DNA of 47,448 bases, taken from contig JACVXU010000001.1 of NCBI GenBank assembly GCA_015661185.1, positions 1-47,448 of the forward strand, read 5' to 3'. The position numbers and the translations under genes are program-made. The stretch comes from Bacteroidota bacterium. Its GTDB lineage: Bacteria > Bacteroidota > Ignavibacteria > UBA10030. Shown one piece after another: positions 8,327 to 18,001 of this stretch (its first letter is position 1; the number at the start of each line of letters is the position of its first letter). Under the pieces are notes generated by a model. That model was not told the origin of the DNA. It saw only the letters and a list, made by a program, of their open reading frames with translations, and made no database searches.

Positions 8327-10150
8327 TTACGAGCCTGCCGCGAGTACCGGCTTCACCTTCTCAATGAATTCCTTCGGAGGGAGGTAACCGACAACGCGGG
8401 AACTTGCAACTTCCTGACCACGCTTATCAATGAACACAATCGTTGGGACTCCCGCGATGCTGAACTTCTTTCGCAGGGCCTCTGATTCGGGAGAATCGAA
8501 ATGTGTGAGGTCAACCTTGAGCCGTATGAAATCTTTCGTTTCGGCAATCACACCGGGATCGGTAAACGTTTTTCGGTCGAGCTCAAGACAGGGAATACAC
8601 CAGTCTGCGTAGAAGTCAATGACGACAGGCTTGTTCAGGCTCATTGCTTCGGCGATCTTTGCTTCAGAGAATTGCTCCCAACTCATACCTTCCTCACGTA
8701 GAGCATTCGCCGACATGAAACCGAAAACCAGTGCGATGACACCGAACGCCCACTTGAATCGCTGCAGCCCCTTTTTTCCTTTTCCGGACGGTTCGAGAAA
8801 ACCAAGATAGAGACCGCCGAGAATCAGTGCGACTGGAATGACATACGCGGAATATTTGGGGACAAATGCCAGCGAGACATAGAACACCCCGGCTGCGCTG
8901 AGGATGACCCCGAAGAGCCTTTCGACCCAGACGAGCCAGTCGCCGGAGCGCGGGATTTTTTTCAACATCCCGGAGAACGTGCCGAGAATCAGGTATGGAA
9001 ATCCGAGACCGAGCGAAAGCGTGAAAAACACCCAGAATCCGAAAACCGGGTCAGCCTTAGAGCTGACGAGCGTAAGAAGCGCAATGACAGGAGGGCCGAT
9101 GCATGGCGCGGCGAAAACGCCCACCACAAGTCCTGAAAGATAGAGACTGATTATTCCCGTCCCCGTTGTCCCGCCGAGCTTGCTTGTCAGCCAGTACGGC
9201 ATCTGAATCTGGTAAAGCCCGAAGCTGCTCAGTGCGAGACCGATGAGCAGAGCACCGATGCCGCCGAGAACCCACGGGCTCTGAAGCCAGCTCCCAAATA
9301 ATGTCCCGCTGAGCGCAGCGCTAACACCAAGAACGGTGTACATCGTCGCGATGCCGAGCACGTACGTCACTGCTTTTAGGAAAACCTTCAGCGCGCTGGT
9401 TTCAGACTGACTGCCGAAAAGCGAGACGGTCACCGAGAGCATGGGATAGACGCAAGGGGTGAGGTTGAGTGCCAGCCCGATCAAAAAAACCGCGAGGAAC
9501 GATACGAATGCTCCTCTCTCATCGAACAGTTGACCAATATCGCTTTTGTTGCTGCTTGTCGGCGTGCTTCCCTCGATGTAATAGGAAGAGAAAATGTCGT
9601 CGTTGATCGAATTCGATTTCTCATCGGGGCCGACAATCTCCAGCGGGATCAGGACGTCAATCGACGCTGGTGCGAGGCAGACCTGGTCATTACAGGCCTG
9701 AACCTGGAGTTTTGCCCTCAACGTGTCTTTCCCGACAGCGATCCGGTCCGAAAGCTTGATTGTGTAGAAGATCGTGGGGCTTCCCTCATAGACGCTCAGC
9801 GAGTCTTCGGCGAAGCCGAACTTGAGATTCTTTCCTTTAGGATACCGAAGATCCACAACGATGAAGCCTTCACGCTGCTGCGGCTCAAGGGAGGTCGCAA
9901 TCAGGTATTCGTACGTTGGTGTGTTCGAGTTGATGTGCCAGCCTTCCGCGATCTTCAGAATAGTCGCAGCTTTGAACTCCGAACCGGCAGCAGCCTTGTC
10001 GACTGAGAGTTTCGATTCAACCCGCACTTTCCCTGCGCTCGAACTCGGGCCGCCGCCGATCTGGAAAGCGGCTGAGGGCGCAGTCAGCGATGCGTAGATG
10101 AAGAGTGCGAAGAACAGAAGGCGTCCGGAGATTGACCCTACTTGGTGCAT
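8327..10150 (-). CDS. dsbD: Protein-disulfide reductase DsbD family (N-terminal DsbD-alpha-like domain, CcdA-like TM domain, C-terminal thioredoxin)
   Basis: 607 aa; VFLIGLALNLTPCVYPMLSVTVSLFG and FAAPCIGPPVIALL TM Cys motifs; C-terminal VIDFYADWCIPCLELDRKTFTDP. Confidence 0.9.
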   Translation of the reverse strand: MHQVGSISGRLLFFALFIYASLTAPSAAFQIGGGPSSSAGKVRVESKLSVDKAAAGSEFKAATILKIAEGWHINSNTPTYEYLIATSLEPQQREGFIVVDLRYPKGKNLKFGFAEDSLSVYEGSPTIFYTIKLSDRIAVGKDTLRAKLQVQACNDQVCLAPASIDVLIPLEIVGPDEKSNSINDDIFSSYYIEGSTPTSSNKSDIGQLFDERGAFVSFLAVFLIGLALNLTPCVYPMLSVTVSLFGSQSETSALKVFLKAVTYVLGIATMYTVLGVSAALSGTLFGSWLQSPWVLGGIGALLIGLALSSFGLYQIQMPYWLTSKLGGTTGTGIISLYLSGLVVGVFAAPCIGPPVIALLTLVSSKADPVFGFWVFFTLSLGLGFPYLILGTFSGMLKKIPRSGDWLVWVERLFGVILSAAGVFYVSLAFVPKYSAYVIPVALILGGLYLGFLEPSGKGKKGLQRFKWAFGVIALVFGFMSANALREEGMSWEQFSEAKIAEAMSLNKPVVIDFYADWCIPCLELDRKTFTDPGVIAETKDFIRLKVDLTHFDSPESEALRKKFSIAGVPTIVFIDKRGQEVASSRVVGYLPPKEFIEKVKPVLAAGS

Positions 10151-10182
10151 ACGATAGTGTCCTTACGCGAGAAGTAAAAAAA

Positions 10183-10671
10183 TCAGACGCCCTTCTTCAA
10201 GAGCGGTTTGATCTTGGCTTCCAACATTGCCTTCGTCATTACGCCAGTGTGCTCATCAACGATGTTGCCGTTCGGATCGATGATAAAGGTCGTGGGGATG
10301 AACTGGATCTTGCCAAAGGTCGAGGCGACCGTCCCGTTGTCGAGCACCACCGGATAATTGATGTTGTTCTGCTTCACGAATGGATTCACTTTTTCCCATC
10401 CACCCTTATCAAGCGAGATGCCGACAATTTCCACCCCCTGGTCCTTGTACTTCTTGTAAACTTCGATGAAATCGGGGATCTCCTGCCGGCAGGGCCCGCA
10501 CCAGGTCGCCCAGAAATTCAGAATTACAACCTTCCCCTTATTCTGGTACAGTTCATACTTCTTCCCGTCACCAGTCTTCAATGAGAAGTTCGGAGCTTTC
10601 TTTTGAGCTGTTGCTTCAGTGAACAAACCGATGCTCAGAGCTATGATCAAAACAGCTGCGATGCGCTTCAT
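10183..10671 (-). CDS. TlpA/ResA-like exported thiol-disulfide oxidoreductase
   Basis: Signal peptide; KAPNFSLKTGDGKKYELYQNKGKVVILNFWATWCGPCRQEIPDF. Confidence 0.93.
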   Translation of the reverse strand: MKRIAAVLIIALSIGLFTEATAQKKAPNFSLKTGDGKKYELYQNKGKVVILNFWATWCGPCRQEIPDFIEVYKKYKDQGVEIVGISLDKGGWEKVNPFVKQNNINYPVVLDNGTVASTFGKIQFIPTTFIIDPNGNIVDEHTGVMTKAMLEAKIKPLLKKGV

Positions 10672-10795
10672 GTTGATCCCTTTTCCCTTTGTGAATGAAC
10701 TCCGTTTTTTATCTGAAAATCTTGGGGTCCGTCGGTGGTAGAACCTAACTCAAAAAGTCCTCGGAGAGCAGAGCATCGTGATCGGGATCAATGAA

Positions 10796-10884
10796 TGGCA
10801 CACTGATGACACTGATGTAACGAGATCTGCGCGGATAATCAATCTGTGACAATCTCGTGCCTCTTCTGCGTCATCTGTGTGCTA
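10796..10884. repeat. Degenerate intergenic inverted repeat (TGGCACACTGATGACA ... CGTCATCTGTGTGCTA)
   Basis: Right arm reverse complement TAGCACACAGATGACG matches the left arm with a few mismatches. Confidence 0.6.
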
Positions 10885-11225
10885 AACATCGAACCAAGAT
10901 TTCGTCAGCATTTGTATTTTTGAGATTAGTTCTAATTGCCTCAAATCCCGGCAAACTCGCAATTGTCTCCGGCATCAGAGGTGTGAGTCGCTTGTTAGAT
11001 GCAGGAATCAGCAAGAAGACGCCGGATTCGAAGAGCGCACTCAAGAATTCCCAGTTAAAAGTCAAATGATCCAGAGGCTCGGGCGAATAGTATAGCGAAC
11101 ATTTTTCCAAAGGGCAACGCGACTCATCGTCGCCGAGTTGTCATCGATGACTGCCATCTGATTTGTTCTCTCCGCGCATTTCTTGATTTTACCTGCAATT
11201 ATGGCTACTTTCTTCGAGGTGTCCT

Positions 11226-12179
11226 ATGGCAAAAAGACAATTCGTTGTAGGGATGGACGGTGGAGCGACGAAGACCGCCGCTATGCTCAGCGATTTGGCT
11301 GGCCAGGTCCTGGCGGAAGAAACTGGCGGCCCGAGCAATCCGCAGGTTGTCGGTGCTGAAAAATCCGCGGATGTCATCGTCGATCTCCTTGAAAAACTGT
11401 GCAGCAAAGCGAAGTGCGGAACCAACGAGGTCCTTTTCACCGTCGCCGGACTTGCCGGAGCCGGTCGCGAAGGAGACAAAGAACGTGTTCGGTTGGCTGC
11501 AGTGGCAGTGGCAAAGAAACGTAAGCTGGCGATTGGGAAAGTTCGTATCGAGAGCGATGGAAGAATCTCGCTCGAGGGGGCTTTCAAGGGCCGGTTGGGT
11601 ATCATCCTGATTGCAGGGACGGGCTCGTTCTCATTGGCGAAGGATCACAAGGGAGGAATCCATCGCGCGGGAGGATGGGGAAGGGTTGTTGGTGATGAAG
11701 GAAGTGGCTATGTTATTGGCCGCGATGGCCTGAACGCTGTGGCGAAGCATCTTGACGGGCGCGGAAAAGCGACAATGTTGACGAAGCTTGTCGATGAGCG
11801 ACTCGGTCTCTCGAATCAGGAGAAGATCATAAGTGGCGTGTACAGGGAGAACTTCGACGTCGCCAAAGTGGCGCCGCTTGTGATTGAAGCGGCTGAGGGG
11901 AAAGACACAGAGTGTGCGCGAATTCTGAACAAGGCTACATTCGAGCTTTTTGAACATGTGCGGACGCTGGTGAATAAGATCGAGCAATCGTCACGCGCCC
12001 GGTCAAAAATATCCCTTTCGTTCATTGGCAGCCTGATCAGTAACGACAATATTTATCGGAAAATCCTGACTAACAAGATTACATTCTCTTTGCCCCAGGT
12101 CAATGTCATTGCTCCTGAAACGCCGCCGGCGTACGGAGCTGTCCTTCTATCCATCCAATCGGCCCAGGAACAGCTATGA
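11226..12179 (+). CDS. BadF/BadG/BcrA/BcrD-family ATPase; N-acetylglucosamine / N-acetylmuramic acid kinase-like
   Basis: [21 protein letters not shown] phosphate-1 motif, [33 protein letters not shown], typical of GlcNAc-kinase-like members. Confidence 0.88.
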   Translation: MAKRQFVVGMDGGATKTAAMLSDLAGQVLAEETGGPSNPQVVGAEKSADVIVDLLEKLCSKAKCGTNEVLFTVAGLAGAGREGDKERVRLAAVAVAKKRKLAIGKVRIESDGRISLEGAFKGRLGIILIAGTGSFSLAKDHKGGIHRAGGWGRVVGDEGSGYVIGRDGLNAVAKHLDGRGKATMLTKLVDERLGLSNQEKIISGVYRENFDVAKVAPLVIEAAEGKDTECARILNKATFELFEHVRTLVNKIEQSSRARSKISLSFIGSLISNDNIYRKILTNKITFSLPQVNVIAPETPPAYGAVLLSIQSAQEQL

Positions 12180-13648
12180 GTGTGATTTCTGTCGCTCTTC
12201 CGTTCTCCACACAACCCCATTTCGAGTCTATTCTTCGTCAATTCATTGACTCACCCCTCGTAGAGAAGATCTTTGTTATCCATTCCGGCCAATATTCCGG
12301 CAGGCATGACAAATGCGAGGGATTCCTCTCCCATACGCTGACTGCCGGCACGACGTTGAACACGATCCTGAAAAGGATTACGTCGGACTATTTTCTTTTC
12401 ATTACGCAATCGCAGGAGATTCAGCTCGGTCAGGCGGCGCTGGAGCGGTTTGTCGGAATCGCTCAGCAGACGTCCTCCGGCATGTGCTACTCCGACTTTT
12501 TCGAGATCAAGAAGGGGGTGCGGACGGAGCGGCCGGTGATTGATTGTCAGTTTGGCAGCGTGCGTGACAACTTCGAATTCGGAGCGTTGCTCTTCTTCTC
12601 AATGGCAGCGGTCCGGGCTGCCCTGAAGAAGTGCGGCGATCTTGCTGCTGTCGATGTCGCCGGGCTCTATGACCTTCGGCTGAAGGTGTCCGTCGATCAC
12701 AGTCTCTTTCATGTGCAGGAGTACCTCTACACGAAAGTCGAATCCGATTTGCGTCTGACCGGGGAGAAACTCTTCGACTACGTCGATCCCAGGAACCAGG
12801 CCGCTCAGAAAGAAATGGAAGCGGTCGTGACGCAGCATCTGAAACACGTCAATGTCTATCTTGCGCCCAACTTCAAATCCATCCCGGCTTCTGAAGACAC
12901 ATTCCCGGTTGAAGCAAGTGTTGTCATTCCTGTCCGGGACCGTGAGCACACGATTGCGGATGCCGTCCTGAGTGCCCTTCAACAGAAGTTTGACCAGGCC
13001 TTCAATGTCATCGTTGTTGATAATCACTCGTCCGATGGGACGACCAGGATCATGGAGGATCTCGCTGCACGGCACCCGGCAGTGAAACACATCATCCCGA
13101 CCCGGCATGATCTTGGCATCGGCGGATGCTGGAACGAAGCTGTATTCTCAGTCCATTGTGGACGCTATGCTGTTCAACTCGATTCCGATGACATCTATAG
13201 CGGACCCGACACATTGCGGAAGATCGTCGACGTGTTCCGGAGTGGCCAGTACGCGATGGTGATCGGCTCCTACAAACTCGTCAATATGAAACTTGAGGAA
13301 CTCCCGCCGGGCATCATAGATCATCGCGAATGGACACCCGACAACGGCCGGAACAATGCGCTGAGAATCAATGGCCTCGGAGCGCCGCGGGCGTTCAACA
13401 CGTCGCTGCTCAGAACGGTGAGACTGCCAAACGTGAGCTACGGCGAGGACTACGCGGTTGCGCTCCAATTGTCCCGTGAGTATCAGATCGGGAGGATCTT
13501 CGAACCTCTGTATCTCTGTCGCCGGTGGGAGGGGAACACCGACGCAGCGCTCTCGATCGAGAGAGCGAATCGCTACGATGTTTATAAAGACAAGATTCGC
13601 ACCATTGAAATGATGGCTCGCCAACGCCTCAATCATCAAGGAGAATAG
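12176..13648 (+). CDS. Glycosyltransferase family 2 protein with two GT-A-like modules
   Basis: 4-nt overlap (ATGA) with the kinase. C-terminal module: [24 protein letters not shown]...[12 protein letters not shown]...[10 protein letters not shown]-terminal ~250 aa resembles a degenerate GT-A module. Confidence 0.88.
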   Translation: MSVISVALPFSTQPHFESILRQFIDSPLVEKIFVIHSGQYSGRHDKCEGFLSHTLTAGTTLNTILKRITSDYFLFITQSQEIQLGQAALERFVGIAQQTSSGMCYSDFFEIKKGVRTERPVIDCQFGSVRDNFEFGALLFFSMAAVRAALKKCGDLAAVDVAGLYDLRLKVSVDHSLFHVQEYLYTKVESDLRLTGEKLFDYVDPRNQAAQKEMEAVVTQHLKHVNVYLAPNFKSIPASEDTFPVEASVVIPVRDREHTIADAVLSALQQKFDQAFNVIVVDNHSSDGTTRIMEDLAARHPAVKHIIPTRHDLGIGGCWNEAVFSVHCGRYAVQLDSDDIYSGPDTLRKIVDVFRSGQYAMVIGSYKLVNMKLEELPPGIIDHREWTPDNGRNNALRINGLGAPRAFNTSLLRTVRLPNVSYGEDYAVALQLSREYQIGRIFEPLYLCRRWEGNTDAALSIERANRYDVYKDKIRTIEMMARQRLNHQGE

Positions 13649-13649
13649 C

Positions 13650-14159
13650 ATGGCACAACTCGTTCGTCGCTGGACACTCGATGATCTAACAGTTATTCAG
13701 GAAGTCCTCTGGAAGACGTGGCTCGATTCCTATTCGCATTTCATTCCGGAGGAGGACCTGAAAAGCTATTTCTCGGAGCATTACGACCGTGACTCATTGA
13801 GAACGTTGTTTCACAACCCCCTGGCTGACGGTTTCGTGGCACTTGATGACGAAAAGGTGGCTGGATTCATGAGGACGGCCCGCGATACCGAGGAGAACCG
13901 ATACTACGTCTCTTCCATTTACGTCCTCCCGCAATTTCAGGGGAGAAAAATTGGAAAGGCGCTGATGGAACGTGCCGGGCAGGAGGCAAAAGCCTTCAAG
14001 CTCGACCGGATCTGGATAGGAGTCATGGTGCAGAACACCCAGGCTGTGGACTGGTACAAGTCGATGGGGTATGAAGTTGTTCGCACAGAGCCGTTCACGA
14101 TGGGAAAATCGACCGTCGATCATTACATTGGATTTGTCAAGATCGATTCGCTACGCTGA
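13650..14159 (+). CDS. GNAT family N-acetyltransferase
   Basis: YYVSSIYVLPQFQGRKIGKALMERAGQEAKAFKLDRIWIGVMVQNTQAVDWYKSMGYEVV acetyl-CoA-binding and Gcn5 motifs. Confidence 0.93.
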   Translation: MAQLVRRWTLDDLTVIQEVLWKTWLDSYSHFIPEEDLKSYFSEHYDRDSLRTLFHNPLADGFVALDDEKVAGFMRTARDTEENRYYVSSIYVLPQFQGRKIGKALMERAGQEAKAFKLDRIWIGVMVQNTQAVDWYKSMGYEVVRTEPFTMGKSTVDHYIGFVKIDSLR

Positions 14160-14221
14160 GGAAGCGGTCTCCGCGAGAGGAAAGCCTGCCCTCGCTGCAC
14201 AATCAGATCGTTGAGAAAACC

Positions 14222-14260
14222 CGAAATCCTTTGCCGAAATCCTTTGCCAAAATCCTTTGA
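14222..14260. repeat. Three tandem copies of a 13-bp unit (CGAAATCCTTTGC) running into the DUF4922-like gene start
   Basis: CGAAATCCTTTGC/CGAAATCCTTTGC/CAAAATCCTTTGA read directly. Confidence 0.92.
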
Positions 14261-15243
14261 TTGACCCCAAGATTTTCGCCGTATTCGATCTGAAGTCCCC
14301 GAAGAGCTCGCTCCCTGAGCTCGCGGTGAGGCTGCTCGACGGGCAGAAAGAGACGTGGCCGCAGCTGACCGCAGGGTACTCGTCGCTTGACTCGATCCGG
14401 CTGCGCGAGGTCCGGTGTGGAGGCTATTCGGTCTGGCTTCAGTTCAATCCCGGCCGCATCGTCAGCACCGGGGCAAAGGTTGATGCCCAGTCTATCAGAG
14501 AACGCCGGTGTTTCCTCTGTGTGCAAAACCTTCCTGCGGCGCAGAACGGAATCCTGTACCGGGATGAATTCCTGATACTCTGCAATCCCGCCCCGATTTT
14601 CCGTGAGCACTTCACGATCTCACACGTCGATCATGTTCCGCAGTTGTTCAGCAACTCTGTTGTCCGGTTTCTGGAGCTCGCCCGCGATCTGAGTCCGCGG
14701 TACACCGTCTTCTATAACGGTCCGAGGTGCGGGGCTTCGGCTCCCGACCACATGCACTTCCAGGCGAGCCCTTCCGGAACAATACCTGTGGAAGAAGCGG
14801 CACGCGAAAAAAGCCGGCGAATGCGCAGAAAGCATGTCCGGGGTGTGGAAATTCTGACGCTCGCAGATTTCGGTCGGGAAGTCATCGTCCTCGAATCTCA
14901 GCAGATCGAACGTCTCGGGCACGTCCTGCTCGATCTCCTCGAAGCGCTCCCCGCCGCTACGGGCACAAAGGAAGAGCCGATGATGAACCTGCTCTGCTCG
15001 TATGGCGATTCCGCGTGGCGGGTGATCCTGTTCCCGAGAAGCAAACATCGTCCCGATGCATATTTCAAGGAGGGGGATGAGCGCATTCTCATAAGCCCGG
15101 CGGCGGTTGACATTGGCGGACTGATCGTCACTCCGCTGGAAAAGGACTTCAACACTGTCGACGCAAGAACCGTTGAAGGGATCTTTCGTGAAGTGAGCAT
15201 CCCGCAAGCGACGGTGGAAGCGGCGATAGAAGAACTTTCCTGA
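14257..15243 (+). CDS. DUF4922-like protein with HIT/GalT-superfamily (nucleotide phosphorylase/nucleotidyltransferase)-like signature
   Basis: RRCFLCVQNLPAAQNGILYRDEFLILCNPAPIFREHFTISHVDHVPQ and CGASAPDHMHFQASPSGTIPVEE (HxHxQ-type motif). TTG start as listed; true start uncertain. Confidence 0.72.
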   Translation: MIDPKIFAVFDLKSPKSSLPELAVRLLDGQKETWPQLTAGYSSLDSIRLREVRCGGYSVWLQFNPGRIVSTGAKVDAQSIRERRCFLCVQNLPAAQNGILYRDEFLILCNPAPIFREHFTISHVDHVPQLFSNSVVRFLELARDLSPRYTVFYNGPRCGASAPDHMHFQASPSGTIPVEEAAREKSRRMRRKHVRGVEILTLADFGREVIVLESQQIERLGHVLLDLLEALPAATGTKEEPMMNLLCSYGDSAWRVILFPRSKHRPDAYFKEGDERILISPAAVDIGGLIVTPLEKDFNTVDARTVEGIFREVSIPQATVEAAIEELS

Positions 15244-15265
15244 TCAACAACATGTACTTAAAGAC

Positions 15266-16600
15266 ATGATCAAAGAAGAACCGAGAATAAACGTTGGTGT
15301 CGTCGAGCATGCGCGCGAAATCCAGGGCGTGTTCAATGGCCCGTTCGAACTCCCGACGAGTGTTCGTCTGGAAGGAGCTTTCACGGCTCGCCTTGTGGGC
15401 GATCGCGTCGTGCTGTTCGACAACGAGGGAATAGAAGTGATGAAAGGGACCGAGATCGTTTGCCGGCCTCTCCGAAGCGGGACATTCACGCTGAAAGGAG
15501 TAACGATCGGAATCAACTTTCATTGGGAACGCAAGGAAGACCAGACGTTTGAGGGGGCACTTTGCCTGCTTTCTTCTCCAGACGGATCAATGACGGCGAT
15601 CAATGAGATAAGCGTTGAAAACTACTTGAAAAGTGTCATATCATCCGAGATGAGTGCAGAGGCTCCCCTTGAGCTGCTCAAAGCGCACGCGATTACCTCG
15701 CGGAGCTGGCTGGTGGCGATGCTCGAGAAGCAAATGCGTGGAAAGAATGTTGGCGCACCGGCGCTTCGGACGCGGGAGACCGGCTCGGAAGTCGTCCGTT
15801 GGTACGATCGGGAAGATCATACTTCTTTCGATGTCTGTGCAGACGACCACTGCCAGCGCTATCAGGGGATCACGAAAATCATCTCGTCCAGGGCTCAGGA
15901 GGCAATCGACGTGACCCGTGGTTCGTTCCTTGTCCATGAGGAAGAGATTTGTGACGCGCGGTACTACAAAGCATGCGGTGGCTTGACAGAATGCTTCGAG
16001 AACGTCTGGGAAGACACGGCGGTGTCCTACTTGCAGACGGTCTCCGACTCAGAGCACCCGCATCCTGCGATCGCCACTGAAACTGACGCCCGCCGGTGGA
16101 TTCTCTCGTCGCCCGATGCATACTGCAACACCACGGATGCGGAGGTGCTGAGGCAGATCCTTCCGTCGTTCGATCAGGAGACCGCCGATTTCTTCCGATG
16201 GCGTATCGAATACTCGCGTGAAGAACTGGAGCGAATCGTCGGGAAAAAATCCGGCATCGACTTCGGGACGATCACGGATTTGGTACCAATGCAAAGGGGT
16301 CCCTCCGGTCGAATCATCCGGTTGAAGATTGTGGGGACAAAAAAGGTTATCGTGGTGGGAAAAGAACTGGAGGTGCGCCGCTGGTTGTCGAACAGCCATC
16401 TCTATAGTTCTGCTTTTGTCGTTGACACAGAGCGTGATCGGGATGGAGTGCCAACGCGGTTCACACTGCGCGGAGCGGGATGGGGGCACGGTGTTGGTTT
16501 GTGCCAGATTGGCGCTGCCGTGATGGCGGCACGCGGAAAGAAGGCGGAAGAGATCGTCCTGCATTATTTCCGAGGTGCCCGGGTGCAGAGGCTGTACTAA
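15266..16600 (+). CDS. SpoIID/LytB domain protein (lytic transglycosylase-like), no obvious N-terminal signal peptide
   Basis: VENYLKSVISSEMSAEAPLELLKAHAITSRSWL (catalytic Glu context), YYKACGGLTECFENVW, GWGHGVGLCQIGAAVMAARGKKAEEIVLHYFRGARV. Confidence 0.9.
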   Translation: MIKEEPRINVGVVEHAREIQGVFNGPFELPTSVRLEGAFTARLVGDRVVLFDNEGIEVMKGTEIVCRPLRSGTFTLKGVTIGINFHWERKEDQTFEGALCLLSSPDGSMTAINEISVENYLKSVISSEMSAEAPLELLKAHAITSRSWLVAMLEKQMRGKNVGAPALRTRETGSEVVRWYDREDHTSFDVCADDHCQRYQGITKIISSRAQEAIDVTRGSFLVHEEEICDARYYKACGGLTECFENVWEDTAVSYLQTVSDSEHPHPAIATETDARRWILSSPDAYCNTTDAEVLRQILPSFDQETADFFRWRIEYSREELERIVGKKSGIDFGTITDLVPMQRGPSGRIIRLKIVGTKKVIVVGKELEVRRWLSNSHLYSSAFVVDTERDRDGVPTRFTLRGAGWGHGVGLCQIGAAVMAARGKKAEEIVLHYFRGARVQRLY

Positions 16601-16625
16601 ACTGATTCTCAGAGAGGGATCGCAG

Positions 16626-17921
16626 ATGGAAACGAGCAAACCCAATTACCGACAGCCTTGGGCATGGGTACCCAGTTTGTATTTTGCCCAGGGTATCCCA
16701 TACGTCGTTGCTCAGACTGTTTCCGTGATAATGTACAAGCGTTTGGGAATCTCAAATACCGACATTGCCTTCTATACGAGCTTGTTGTATCTCCCCTGGG
16801 TCATCAAACCGTTGTGGAGTCCCTTCGTCGACATGTTCTCCACGAAACGCTTGTGGACTGTCGCATTGCAGTTCGTTATGGGGCTGGCACTTGCCGTCGT
16901 CGCTATCGTTCTGCCTCTCCCCTCATTCTTCACATGGACCCTTGCGATATTTTGGTTGTTGGCTTTTTTTTCAGCCACGCACGATATCGCGGCGGATGGA
17001 TTCTACATGCTTGCCCTGGATCCGCATCAACAGGCGGCATTCGTGGGTGTGAGAAGCACCTTCTACCGGATAGCAATGATCACAGGTTCCGGCCTCCTGG
17101 TGATGCTGGCTGGCCACATTGAATCGAGTAGTGGAGGCAACATCCCTCTTGCCTGGTCTGTCACGTTCGGTGCACTTGCGGGACTTTTCCTGCTCTTCTT
17201 TGCGTATCACAAATTGATGTTGCCCTATCCGATAGTGGACAAACCAACGCTCGTTGACAAATCGAGGTCGGTTTGGCAGGAGTTCGCGCAAACTTTTGTC
17301 ATCTTCTTCAAGAAGAAAGATGTCGTTTCTATTCTCGCTTTTCTTCTGTTCTACCGATTTGCTGAGGCTCAGTTGGTTAAGCTCGTCTCTCCGTTTCTGC
17401 TCGATCCGAGGGATAAAGGGGGGCTCGGGCTCTCGACAGGTGAGGTCGGCATCGTGTACGGTACTGTGGGTATCATCGCGCTGACGCTGGGTGGACTCCT
17501 TGGAGGATACGTTGTCTCAAAGAATGGTTTGAAATACTGGCTCTGGATTATGGTCTTTTCCATCCATTTGCCCGACCTGATGTTTGTGTATCTTTCCCAG
17601 GTTCAACCTGAGAATTTCCTCCTCGTCAATATCGCTGTGGCGATCGAACAATTCGGCTACGGCTTCGGGTTCACTGCGTACATGCTCTATATGATCATTG
17701 TGTCCGCGGGTGATCATAAGACGGCACACTACGCGATCTGTACCGGCTTCATGGCCCTCGGAATGATGGGACCCGGGATGCTGAGCGGGTACTTGCAGGA
17801 GTTCTTGGGTTATAAGAACTTTTTCCTGTGGGTAATCGTTGCCACGATTCCGGGATTTCTTGTCGCTGCATTCGCGAAGATAGATCCACTCTTTGGCAGG
17901 AAAGTCGCGCAGACGCAGTAA
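16626..17921 (+). CDS. AmpG-like MFS transporter (muropeptide permease family)
   Basis: PWAWVPSLYFAQGIPYVVAQTVSVIMYKRLGISNTDIAFYTSLLYLPWVIKPLWSPFVD plus DIAADGFYM. Start placed at the internal ATG 16626 preceded by GAGAGGGAT. Confidence 0.88.
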   Translation: METSKPNYRQPWAWVPSLYFAQGIPYVVAQTVSVIMYKRLGISNTDIAFYTSLLYLPWVIKPLWSPFVDMFSTKRLWTVALQFVMGLALAVVAIVLPLPSFFTWTLAIFWLLAFFSATHDIAADGFYMLALDPHQQAAFVGVRSTFYRIAMITGSGLLVMLAGHIESSSGGNIPLAWSVTFGALAGLFLLFFAYHKLMLPYPIVDKPTLVDKSRSVWQEFAQTFVIFFKKKDVVSILAFLLFYRFAEAQLVKLVSPFLLDPRDKGGLGLSTGEVGIVYGTVGIIALTLGGLLGGYVVSKNGLKYWLWIMVFSIHLPDLMFVYLSQVQPENFLLVNIAVAIEQFGYGFGFTAYMLYMIIVSAGDHKTAHYAICTGFMALGMMGPGMLSGYLQEFLGYKNFFLWVIVATIPGFLVAAFAKIDPLFGRKVAQTQ

Positions 17922-18001
17922 TGATCTGGATTGATTCTGTAGACTTTGCTGTGTACCTTTCACAATATTTTTTGCCACATATATTCTCCAGGGAGATTGA
18001 A

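Noticed and set aside
8327-10671. DsbD + TlpA pair as a novel redox system
   Set aside because: DsbD next to a TlpA/ResA-like protein is a well-known arrangement; nothing unusual in the motifs.
10871-11110. 79-aa minus-strand ORF in the 10.7-11.2 kb gap
   Set aside because: No recognisable domain or convincing start context, overlaps the inverted repeat; could be a gene remnant but not supported.
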